Part shown: positions 10,730-22,700 of the stretch, piece after piece
How positions within the stretch are numbered: position 1 is the first letter of the stretch
How the letters are laid out: every line of letters begins with the position of its first letter
The notes under the pieces: model-generated
Told to the model about the DNA's origin: nothing
Seen by the model: only the letters and a program-made list of their open reading frames with translations
The model's database searches: none
DNA from: Larus michahellis
Lineage: Eukaryota; Chordata; Aves; Charadriiformes; Laridae
Assembly: GCF_964199755.1 (NCBI RefSeq)
Contig: NC_133896.1
Coordinates: forward strand, 93,372,200 to 93,436,199
Direction of reading: 5' to 3'
DNA length: 64,000 nucleotides
Made by a program: the position numbers and the translations under genes

Positions 10730-13700
10730 GGCTGCGTATGCAGAGCTGTTTTGTGCCTGAACAGGAGCAAACTCTAGGAATTGTACTGGTGCCTACACTT
10801 TCAAGGACTCAAGGCCCATGGGGTCAGGCTCTACGGGAAACTCAATCTGAGCAGTTACCTCACAAGAGGGCCAAGATGTGTCTCCTTCTGCAGGATCGAC
10901 AGTCTCTGCTGTCCTCCTTGAAGAAGCCAAAGCTGCTTGTTGGGGCACATTCCAAAGGGTTTGTGTTCGTGCCTTGGAAAGGCTTGGCAGCCTGAATATC
11001 GCTTCTGCCTCCCAGTTAGATATGCGGTGCATGTAGCACAGTCACACTACTGGGAGCTGCTGTTGTGTTTGACACTCTTATATTTTCTCCAAGTAAGCTG
11101 TAGTCTCATTACACTCTCCCTGAAAAGTAGGAGCAAGGTGGATTAGTAATATTTCTGAAGGAAATCCAAGAAACAGCCATTGTGCTGATTCCTGTTCATT
11201 TACCCAGTCTGTGTGTTCTCCATGGAGATGGTGTGGGACGTAGCGCTGCTGGGGATGATGTAGGAGCCAGGGGAGCACCCAGCTCACCAAAGGAAGATTT
11301 GGGCCAGTCTGAGCATCAGTAGGAGCTATAGGCAGAAGTTCGCAGGTGTCTGTCCTGAACTGGGGCAACTAGGCAAGAGCAGCAGAAGACGACGGAATAC
11401 AGCAAAACTGGATTTTGCTTGTGCAGGCTTGGCAAGGCTCTGTTTTTAGAAGGACAGCTTGTCCCATTTTCCACAGGGGAGAGGGAGATATATATCCTGT
11501 TCTTGTATGTGTGCTGCTGACCCATAGCTGGGGAAATGACATCTGTGATGAGGAGTAGGAGGCACTTTCCTGGAAGGGCAACTGCTAACCTGCCAATTGC
11601 TGCCTGCCGCTTGCCTGGGTACAGCAGACACCCTGGCTACCTTCCTGAACAAAACACATTTGTGTCACTGAGACTGGGAATGCTACTGCCCTGGGGGTAA
11701 CCTTGCTAGTAGGTGTGTGTTGCTAGGGGCTCCTAATACCTCCTGGGGAGCTGGGGACAAAGGTCTGACTGTTGGTCACTTGGGGAGAGGAATGCTGCTC
11801 CAGTGTCAACAGTAAGGACTGGTTCTTTCTTTCTGGCTGATGATAGCTGGCTTGTAAATAGTAGAAACCTGTGCTGTCAGTTTGCTTGCTTAGACCTAAA
11901 AGATTCTCATTTGTTGTTTGTTCCTCTTACAAAGCCAGTTTTGGAACTTCTTCTTCCCAGCAAAGGAGATAGCTATCCTTATGCAAATGCTGTTTAGAGC
12001 TTTCTATTAATCATCCAGAAAGGGCTGTCAAACAAATGGGGGAAGGTTAAGGCAGTTTACGTCTCCAAGTTAGGCAATTTAAGTCTCCAAGTTGCTGAGT
12101 CTGAAATTTCAAAGTGAAAGTTTAATAATTTCAGTTAACCTTTAACGTAAAAAAAAATAAGTCATTCTTATCCTCGCTACGTTCAGAGTCAGTGCTCAGC
12201 ACAGAATGTGATGTAAAACAAAATGCCTCCTTTTCTGTGTCTATTTCTTGCTCCCCATCCCCCGCATGTACGTTGTTTTTTCTCGTAGCTTCCATGTTGT
12301 ATTGCAGAGGGAACTCATAAGGACGGCACTACCTTCTAGGCACATAATTTCTGCCTAAAAATATCTTAGTCCTCTCAGAGGAATGTGTTTTCTCTTTGTG
12401 TTAGGCATGCCTTACACACCCTGTCGCTGACATTTTCCAAGAAGCTGTTTGTAAGAATTACACCAACTCTTCAGGGAACTGCAGTCAGCTCAGGCTGAGC
12501 TCTACGTTTGACTTGAAGGCTCAGTCTCAGGGATTGTAAAGTATTGATTGGCTACCATTCTGCGTTTGGACAAAGAGGACTGTGCATTAGGATAGTTTGA
12601 AGAATCATGTGCAGAAAAGACATTTAATGACCTTAGTCACTTTGTAGGGGTTAGGTGTGAGTGCCCTTATATTATTTGCAAGCAGATTTTGCCCTTAGTG
12701 TTCATTACTCAGAATGCTTTGCGAAATGAATATATCCTACTGATCTGCTGGAGTTTCACATTGCATCCCAACAGCCATTCCCAGGAATGGCTTCCAGTGC
12801 TCTGTTGGTAATCAGCCTTGGGCAGGTGGTGGATTAGGAGGTGTAGTTAGTCTGCTGGGCTACATGATGTTATTTCTGACCAGCTGGTCCTTCAGATAAC
12901 AAAGGTATTTTCAAGACAGGCATACATGCAGTGCTGACAGAACCGCACCAGTAAACATTGGTATCTTTCCCAGGAAAAAAAGCTTTTATTGATAAAGTTG
13001 CCTGTCTCCAGAGTTTGAAAAAAAAAATAAAATGGGGATGAAGATGAGGAGGGGCTTTGGGAGACAAGAGGAGGAGGACTTACCCCCTAGATAGGGAAAA
13101 CAGAGTGTAGCTGTGAAAGACACAGCCAGATCAAGAGATTGTGGAAGATCAGGAAGGGGCCCTGCGGCCTGAAAGACTCCATGTAGGGTGCTTCTAGGGT
13201 CAGTTATCATGCTAGGGTATCTCTCCTTTATCAGAGGAGGCAAACCACACTGGTGACACAGCTGCACTTTTAGCTCTATGCGTGAGTGTTTAGTTTGTCC
13301 TGAGAAGATCACAGCAGAAGCGGGCTCAGCAGGGCTTCCTGCCCTTCCCACAGCAGGAGGTGATTCACAAGGGTGCACTGACCACTTGGAGTGCCATGTC
13401 AAGACAGATCCTGGCAGTGGCTCACAGGCAGTTGTAGAGGACTTCGTCTATTTCCAGCCAAGGGGGGCTCACCACCTCTCTGTTTTGACGTGAGGGTTTT
13501 TTCTGAGTGCTGCTGCTTCCAGCTTCCCTTCAAGGGCAGGCAAGGCCAAGGACAGGTAGAGCTCATAAGGCAGTGACAAGCTTTCCTCTTTCCAGACCAC
13601 TAGTGTTCCCATTTTTGGTGCTTCTCCAGCACCTCTTGACACCATTGTTACAGATATAGGATCACAGGCTGGAAAGACATCCAACATTTTTCACCAAATC

Positions 13701-16640
13701 CCAAGGGGAGCTTTCATCTTTTTCAGTCTGCTGGCTGCCTTCACCTCTCTTGAGCGCTGTGTCAAACTTGGCTGCTTGTCAGCTTGTCACAACTCCATCT
13801 TCTCCTGGTTCTCCTCCTTCACTGGTGTAAGCTTCCTGTAAGTAAGAGAACTCTTCTGACAGAATTATTATTTGTGGAGAAAGAAACAAGTTGTATCACG
13901 AAGGACAGAGTGAGTGCAGCCTGGTTCTTGTGCCCATGCCTCACACAGACCACTGAACATCTTGGGCCCTGACCCGCCTTCAGTCCTTCCTGTCCCCACT
14001 GTTCCCTCACGCAGGGAAGAGGCAGCACGTGCTGTGGCCAGCTGTAGGACACCAGCTGGTGGGCACAGCAAATCTGGTAATGCTTTGTGCCTGCTGTCGC
14101 CTTCTCCTCAAGTGAAGACAGCTGATGTGTCTCTTCCCCAGGTGCTCATCAGCTTTCACAGACCAGATCTTGCTGTCACATTTGGTTGGATTTTGCTAAT
14201 AGCTTCAAAAGTGGTAAGAGCTGGGCAGACCATGTGGTCACAGATCCTTGATTTCTTTGGGAAATATCCTGAATACCTCTTGTTTTTCACAGCATAAACA
14301 TATGGAGAGGGGTAGGCTCCAGCATGAGAGCTGCTCAGTAATTAATGTGTTGTTGCCCTGGTGAATGGGACTTGCCCTGGTCCTTCCAGGGCTGCCTGTG
14401 CCTGAGAAATAGACCTGTTTTTCCAAAATGTAAGTAACCCGATCGTTGACTGTGCAGTGAGGTGTGTTGCAGCTATGACCCGGAGTTAACTGGTGTTGAA
14501 AGGGGACACTTCGTTTGCGCACTGCACCAAAGGCAGCCGTAAATCAGGTGTCACCAAGAGCAATAGGATATTTCTTAATGTGCATTTCCCACCAGGCCAC
14601 AATGGCCTGGAGCTATTCTTAGCTTCTAGTAATGCTCTGCTAAATTACAACAGGTTTAGTAATCAGTAGAATACTACAAAATAAGTCAGATTTTTTTTTC
14701 AGATTAAAAAGGGCTATTCCATGCTAAAGCAGAAGGGAAGTGAAAACCGTACAAAGTCTGCTTTATAAGTTTAAACTGTTGCAACAACCAAAGAGCGACA
14801 GTGATTCTCAGGTGAAAGATTTCTACTCCATAGTTTCATTCAGAGGCCGGAGGATGAAGGACATGCTTTCAGTAACAGCCAAGATTGGAGCATTAGGAGT
14901 AGGTCCTGTTCACAGGTCTGCCACAGACCTTGCACAGGACATTCAGGTATCGCCTCTACCTGGACAGTGATTAGCTTTGCAGTCAAGCACTCATGTTGAA
15001 GTTGCACATGAACTTCATGAGCTGGGTAAACCCAATGACTAGTAACTCTCAAAAGGAGAAGGTCCCACCCTGGCTTCTCTGTCCTTGCTGCAGGCCATGA
15101 GGTCGGTCCTGCCACACCAGAAGTATTACTGAGTGTGACACTCCTCTGACCACAAGGAGAGCCAATTCAACTCCCTGACCCAGCAGGAAACCATTTGCTT
15201 GCTAATTTTACTCTGTTTCGCAACAGGTGACTAGGCTTAGTGGAGGTTCAAATCTGTGCTCTCATCAGTGCAAGGTGGTGGGACATGGGAGGAAGTTCAA
15301 CACAAGCTGTGGCATATAACCTCATCCTGGCATAAGAAGGCTGGAAGTGGTGAGTTGTGGGTGCTAAATGCCTTTGGACACAGTTTGCTGACTTTAGTGT
15401 CTGTACAAGAGACACAGCCTATTCCAGCCCTCTCTCTGCTCTCTAGAAAAGTCTGTTATGTGTTGTGCAACGCATCTGGCTATGTTCATCACCTGTAGAG
15501 AGTTGAGCTGTGGTCCAAAAGACTAAGCACATACTTCTGAAATCTTGCACATGCACAGTTAGAGGGCCTCTGTGCCCCTCAGGGCATCGTAAACCCTCCT
15601 GAACCCTAATCAGCCTTTGTAGCTAGTTTGGTCATCACTGACCAGTATTGATTGGTCTTGATTTGAAACTCTGGTTGTTGCAGAGAAAATAATTTGGGTT
15701 TTCTGAGGTACTGGACTATTCCCAGTTCCTCTGGGCATCCTCAGCTCTGCATGGGAAAGCTGTTCGCTCCCTCTAATCACCTAAACTTGCTGGAGATGGC
15801 TATGGACTGTCAAAAATTCCTCTTTCCCCATCCTCCCTGGAACACAGTCCAGACGTAGATAACAGCATACACAGGTTCCCCTTTGGGAAACTGAACACGG
15901 TGGTGCAAGCTGCTTTCCCTTTTCTGTTCTTTCACAATCTGTCTGCCCTTCTCAACCTCTTATGCCCAAGAGCTACGCGTCCTGCCCCAGGTCTCAAGTG
16001 AGACAAAGTACAGAGGGAAAGGCTTGCAGGGTCTGTGCCAGTTTCTTTCCTCTGCATGCTCTGATGCCCACCATAATGGCAGATCTGAGAGCAGCAGGAG
16101 CTGGCCTTGGGGATTAGAAGTAGTTTGGTCTGGAGGAGTTCAGAGTAAGAAAACAGCAGTAGGAAAGAGCCCACTGCTGAACCTGTGTGGCTCTGACAGC
16201 ACTGCTGAGCCTGGAGGAGCCTCTTAGCACAGCACAGAGAGGCAGGGCAAGATGCACATTGCGAATGGGGCTGAGAAGGGGACCTGCAGGTGGGACTTCT
16301 CTGCCCAGTGCCAACAGCAAGAGTAGAGATTTCAGCAAGGAGACCTAAGCTAGTCCTGGATATGACACAACGCCCCAGTGATGGGTGAGCTATGGATCTA
16401 CATGGGACACTGCTGCACTCTGACCCCAGGATTATCTGTCTACCAAACCATGAGCTGTGGGGGTTTTTTTGTCTTAAATCAGACTTATTTCTTTAATGGA
16501 TGGTGTAAGAGGCCTCTCCTGTTCCCCAGCGACTAACCAGGCCTCCCTGCTTTTGACTGGCCTGGTAGGGGGGAGCTGAGATGCTTGCTGCTTCCTCATT
16601 CCTGAGAGTTCACTGCTTGGGCTCACCACTCCTTAGGTGA
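10730..16640. other. Intergenic region between TRIM45 and VTCN1
   Basis: About 5.9 kb with no coding exon, RNA gene or transposon that I can support. Open frames here are short, overlap on both strands and lack any recognisable protein. A small imperfect direct repeat of GTCTCCAAGTT occurs at about 12061 and 12083. Confidence 0.7.
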
Positions 16641-16647
16641 GTTCAGT

Positions 16648-16655
16648 TATTTAAG
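16648..16655 (+). promoter_or_regulatory. VTCN1: Possible TATA-like element of VTCN1 (TATTTAAG)
   Basis: TATTTAAG lies 114 nt upstream of the VTCN1 start codon in a region without a CpG island, so a TATA-type promoter is plausible. However, an acceptor-like TTCGTAG at 16744-16750 could mean that a non-coding first exon lies further upstream instead. Confidence 0.3.
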
Positions 16656-16761
16656 CAGGACAGCCTGGGAGAATACATTATGCGAAGGACAAGGGCTGTG
16701 CTGAACAGTGTGGGACCTTCGGGCACCTGGTGTTTGGCTTGTCTTCGTAGGTGCCGTGACC

Positions 16762-16793
16762 ATGGCATCCCAAGGCCAGGTCATTTTCTGGAG
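16762..16793 (+). CDS. VTCN1: VTCN1 exon 1: start of signal segment
   Basis: Encodes MASQGQVIFW plus two bases of a split Ser codon, matching the short first coding exon of mammalian VTCN1 in length and sequence. The donor is TGGAG|GTATGG. The context GACCATGG is strong. Confidence 0.9.
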
Positions 16794-19700
16794 GTATGGT
16801 ATTATCTGCATCTGCTTTGGGAGAGAGGAGGGAGGGAATTGCATTTTCCAGACTCCTCAGCTGTATCTCGCTGCCGCCAGGAGCTTTCTAGAGACCAGTT
16901 CTTTGCAGCTTGACTGTAATACTGCACTCACCAGTACGGCTTCTTTTATACAATCAGTAAGGCCATGTAGCTGTGAGACACCCATGTGCAGGTCATCAGC
17001 TGCAGCGAGGATGGAGATTTATGTCCTAGAAACTCTGCACAATCTGGCCACCTCAGGTTTGAATGCTATTGTAGGTCAGGGTATTGGTGGCCCGAGAAAG
17101 GCTCTGTGTTCCTACTGTCGTCGGTCGGGGTATCAATGGCTTGAGGGAGGCTCTGCGTTCCTGCTGCTGGCCCTCAGACAGTTGCTTATGTCTCTGTCAC
17201 ATTGGCGTGCTATGGGGAAAAAGGCAGAAGCTGTCCCACAGCAAGTTTTCTTGCTGTGTGGGCCAGGAGTAAGAGCTGGGAAGACGTGCAAGCTGCTTTG
17301 TGCCTCTTGTTTCAATGAGCCTCTTTCCTTTGGAGCTACTGACCAAGTCCTGGTGAACTACAGTCAGAAAAAGAAGTATCGTGGGGAAGGCCATAAAAAT
17401 ATCTACCTCATATCCTTATCTCCTGATTAGTTGAAAATAACCCTCACCGGATTGCTAAATTAGTTGGCAAACTTGCTTCAGCCTCTGATGTACATGGACC
17501 AGGCTTTCATCTCAACCTGACTGCTTGAACCACCACCAAGCCACGTCTCTTCATCTCAGGTGTGGGTTCTTCCAGACTGCACAGAGGCTGAGGCTCCAGT
17601 GAGGTGTGCGAGACATCCCTGCTTGTGCTAATTCTGTCAAAAAGGTTTCGGCTGTTAGGAGTATCTGTCCCACCTGAGCTGAACAGCAGCGGGGAGAAGG
17701 ACAGTCCACATGTGAACAGAAGAGACTTCTCACATATGAGCCGCCCTCCAGCTTTCTCACATGGGGCATCAGTGAAGTGCTAAACAGTAATATCATCTGT
17801 ACCTTTTCACTGACAGAAGTGAGATTGCTAGTAGACATAATGCAACACAGTTTAAATATCCACTGGGCATCATATTCCTCATGCATCTGGAATGCATGTA
17901 ATAACCAGCTCTGTTATTCTCAAGAGGTAGCCCAGCTGGCTTTTGTCAGGGAAATGCAGTAACTGATGGGTGTGAAAAAATGAATGCCTACCCCTTGCTA
18001 CTCTGAGAACCATCCTGCAGCTCTGCCAGCACCTCTGCCTGCCCTGGGCGACCGCGTGCAGCCAAGACGGCAGCAGGTTACTGGAAGCAGCATATTTCTT
18101 CAAGGTCACTGGCCTCTTCAGGCTAGTTTTGAAATGCAGAAATAGTCCAGAGAGAGGGGTGAATTTTACAGGAAGCTTCAGAGGAGCAGTGGGAGGTTTC
18201 TATTGATTTCAGGAGAACAAAACAAAACAACACAACTCAAAAAATAAAACTGAAGCACTGAGAAAAGTTGACCTCTGCAACCATTAACTGCTTATTGGAG
18301 GGGAAACCCCTTCCTTTTGGGTTACCCCTGCCATGCTATTTCCACAGGAAGCTTTGATATAAGGGGGAAGGCAGGGGACCTTCAATCTCTTAATCTTCCA
18401 GTTTTTTTGATCCTCGTACCGCTAAACGCATTCCCGAGGGAAAGCTTACTGTGTGAGGAGCTAGAGATCAGGAGGATTAAGCATCTGCTGCCTGTCACAG
18501 CGGGGCTGCGAGCCTCTCTCTGTCCCCAGGCTGCGCTCGGCAGCATTCAGGCTGCCCAGAGCTGCAGGCAAAACCCCATTTGGCTGATCAGGAAGGGCTG
18601 ATCAGGGAGCGCAGAAAAGACAATAGAACACACCGAGCAGCATCCCGCAGACCGCCAAAGGGCCACCAGGAACCAAGGGCGGCGTCAGGGCTCCATCTTG
18701 TGCAGCCCCAGCCGTCTGTGTCAGTCTGTTGCCATGCCTCTGAAACACTGGAAGTACAAGGGGTGCTGATGCACAGAAAATTGGTTTTCTTGAACTGCTG
18801 GTCTGGACTGTTGCGAAACACAGCTACCATCAGCATGCGGATGGGTGGCCAGCTTCCTCTTGTTTGCCTGCACTCTGGGTTGACTCAACACACATGGAGG
18901 AGGTCGCAGGCAAATAGTTTTATAGCCCTTGAATCTCACAGTTTCTGTGGAGGAAAGTCCAAAGGGCTTGATTTCCCCTTGTCCCTGGCAAGGGGTGTTT
19001 AAGCGGGCAGTGGCATCTGTGTACTCAAAATTGCCACCCCCCCTGTGTTTGTTACAGGCTTTTCCCATCAGCCCTGTTGCTGCCTTGAACCGGGGACGGG
19101 AAGCACTTCTCTGGACGCAAAGCTAGCAAGGCTTTGCAGCTATGGGGGAAGGTGGTGCCAGCGGGGGACAAAAACGTTGGTGCTGGCCATTTTGTGCTGA
19201 TTTTTGTTTGTGTGTGGGCGAGCTGAGGACGTTTTTGGCTTGCACAGTGCTAGGGCAGAGGTGGTGTTCAGGCCAGAGGGTCCTTTTGGGGACCGGGGGC
19301 AAGTGTGGTGGCACCTGATGTTTTCAGGGACTGCAGGAGGGCATCCCTGGCTGCTTGTACCTCTGGCATTTGTCGATGAAATTCTCCATAGCCCTCAGGC
19401 AGCGTCCCTTGGTTCCCAGCAGTTTCTCCCCTGCCCACTCTCAAGAAGGAGGATTTTAATCTAGAGGCGTGAGGGTGAGTCAGAGCCACTGTGAGACAGC
19501 GTGGCTGATGCTTGCTCCAGGCATATGTGCTGTGGGTCTAAGCCCGTGATTCCCAGGCATGAGAGCTGAGGTTGATCATGGCAACCCCGGCTAAGTTTAT
19601 AGCAACTATCTCGCTCTGGGATCAGCTCCATAGAAATTGGTGCAGCTCCTCAAGGATGTAGATATTATTCAGCATACGCAAGAGGCTCAGTATCTGCCCT

Positions 19701-22700
19701 GGAATAGGAAAACACAGACTCGTCCCATGGTGAGCCTAGCCGAGACACTGAGTCACTCGGGGTTGAGCCCCATGGGACATGACAAGTCTCTGCTGGGAGT
19801 CGTCACGCTGCAGGATCCACACGAGTTAGCAAACAAAGTCCCCATCCCGCAGGCCCCCAGGGGAGGTGGTTGTTGGTGATGGGTCCCCAGCTGCCCAGTG
19901 CCTGTGGCTGGAGGATATCTGCTGCTTTCCTCCCTGACAGGGTCAGCTATAACTGCAGCTGCGGGGCATCGGGAGCGGGCAGGCAGAGAACTACTGTCCA
20001 CCCTGCTCGTGAGCGAGTGAAAGCTGGTGATAACTGGGAGGAAGCCAAACATATGACATCTCCCAGCTCTGAGGGCATCTAGGCAAGACGAGCTTGGTAC
20101 GGATGTGAAAGTATATAAGGACTCGTATGAACTTTTATATAGACTTATTGCATACTCGTGGTGAAATACATAGTTCTGATCCCTTCTCCTGAACATGCTG
20201 GCATGTGCAGAGAGGGCTTCCTCAGACAACTTTCCACTGGCTTTGAGGGTGAAGATGGAAGGGAGGCAGCGGGAGGGCAAGCAAGCCTTCTGCAACATCT
20301 CCCCTCTTCTCCTTCCCCTCTTTCAACTCGTCTTCCCTTTCCCTGCTGCTCCCTGCAGGAGGGGCTTGTTCACACGGTGCAATTCCCTAGAGCTCCCTAT
20401 CAGCCCTGTGATAGTGGCATCTGCGGTGATTGAGGCACGATTGTGCAAGTAACTGATGCAGGCGCACACATTAACCGTGGGAGGAGTTTGCGGTTGCACG
20501 GACACCGATGGCCTCTCGGGTGGGAGGCTGCCTGATGTGTTGGGAAAGAGCGTGCTGCAAGCCAGCAAATTGCTGCTGAAGTGGAGCAGCTATTTTTGTG
20601 TGGACGGGAGGGCAGTGACACACAGTGACATCTCACTCACCTCCTGTCTGAGGACCAGATGGGAAGCTGCAGCTCAGGAGTTTCTTTGTACAATGGGTTA
20701 GAGCAAGCCCTGGGCTGGCAGCCCTGAGCCCTGGCGTGGAGTGGCCACTGTTGGTGCCTGTGTCTTCTGCAGTGCAGCTCCCTTCAGCGCCCTGCCAGGC
20801 TTGGGAATGGGGTAAAGTCCCCTGTGAGGACCTCCAGCAGCTCTCTGGGCTCTGACAATCCTGAGCAGGGCTGAGCCCAGCGCGCCTGTGAGGCTGTTGG
20901 GCATGGGCATGTGAGCTGCTTGCCCCAGGATGTGCCTGTGGGGTTTTGTGGGGAGGAGCTGCTTCTTGGCTTGCTCTGGTGGGGAGCTGAGGTTGCTGCC
21001 ACAACCTCCCAATCCACATGAAAATGTGCGCAGGACCATGTGTGACAGCTCTGCTGGCTGCAGTGGGAGTCTGCACCCCGCCATGCTTATGGGTCTGTCC
21101 AAACTGGTGTTTTCCCGATACGGGTCGTGCTTGTCAAGGCTCGAGCTGTGCTGCTCCATGCCATGCTGCCTGTCACCTCCTCTGCTGGGGCTGTTCTGCC
21201 TGTGTGGCTTGAGCAGTGGTCCTCTCCTCAGTCTCTCATTCAACAGCCCCTTATCTGCCTGTGCAAGGAGCATCCCAAATCTGACCAGCTCACAAACCTC
21301 GCCCTGTTTCCAGCCCCCTCCTGCCTGCTTGTATTGGGTGTCTCCCCAGGTCAGCGTCCTGTCTCGGTGCTCTGCTCACCTCCCTGGGCAACTGGTCCCT
21401 CCCAAGTGCCAGCAGGGACTGGCCGGCTCGCTTATGCACTGGGAGATACAAAGAGGAGTATCCTCCACTGGGACCCGCTGCCTCCTCACAAAGACAAAGC
21501 CCAGGTCTTCTCTCCTCCTGCCCCATGGTCCCCCACCTTTGACAATGAGTGCCCACCCAAATGTTCATCACTACTGTGGTCATGTGCTTCACTGGTCCAC
21601 CTTGTTTTAGGTTTGTGGCTTACCCGTCTTGACCTCCTTCCTGCTGGTGGCTCTGCAAATGCGCACCGTAGGTGTAGGGTGTGAAAGGAGGGGGGCTGCA
21701 TGGTAATGTTGTCCTTTCTTTTTTCCCCAAATAGCACGACTACAGTCATTATCATCCTGGCTGTGGTGATTGCCCTGATCATCGGCTTTGGTGTCTCAGG
21801 TACGTGACTGCTCAGACTTCTTGTTATTACCAGCGGGACCATGAACTGCCCAGCCACTGCCTCCGCGTCTCCATCCTGTGCATGGGCTGAGGTGTGATCT
21901 TGTGTGGAAGTGCCACCTACAACCCTGTAACGAAGGCTCGCTTTATACAGCTTATGTACTAGATGGCTGAAGTAAGACTGCACAGGTGACTTCAGCTCTG
22001 GCCTTTCTCAACAAGCTATCGCTCCATGGCATTAAACCACAAGGAGCTGTGCTGTCCTTGGAGATTGTGAGCTCTTGTAGGTTTTAAATAATGCGGATGT
22101 TTACACACACACATGTGCTCAGGTTGGGTTAGAAGACACCAGCTCTTGGCACTCAGAGCTGAGTGAGGAAATCTGTGTCAGCTCTTCATTTCTGTGAAAA
22201 TTTGTCAGGGGAACGGCCCCAGGCTGCAGCAGTGGCTGTGTACGCATGAGTCCCGGTGCTGTGAGACACCCCCGTTTTGCCCCAGGAAGTGTGTTCCTGG
22301 CCTGTGCTTTAACGGCAGAAATTAAGGGGTTTTGTTTGGTTGTTTTTTTTTTAGTTATCATCTGGCATGTTAGCAACTGAAATGTTCAACTCCATCTGTT
22401 GCTTCATGGAAAGGCAGCTGAGGCAAGGGATCGATAAGCATAGTGCGGCCGGTGCTGTGGGAGATGCAGTGCTGTGTTAGCTGAAATTTCCTTGGGCTTG
22501 GAGCCCTAAACTTACAGATACAGAAAGTCCTGCACATTCCATGCTCCTTCTCCCAGATGGGAGGAGGTGATAGTATTTATTGCGAAGTCGGGCAGCATCT
22601 GCCAGGACGGGGCACATTCCCCTGCAACCTCAGAGACAACAAAAATGTGTTGCTTTGGTGTTGTCCAAAATGCAGCCGCCTCGGGGTGGGCCAAGTGAGG

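Noticed and set aside
20930-21610. 226-codon + strand open frame in VTCN1 intron 1
   Set aside because: Cys/Leu/Ser/Pro-rich with no recognisable family and overlapping open frames on both strands; it lies within an intron whose splice sites are well supported.
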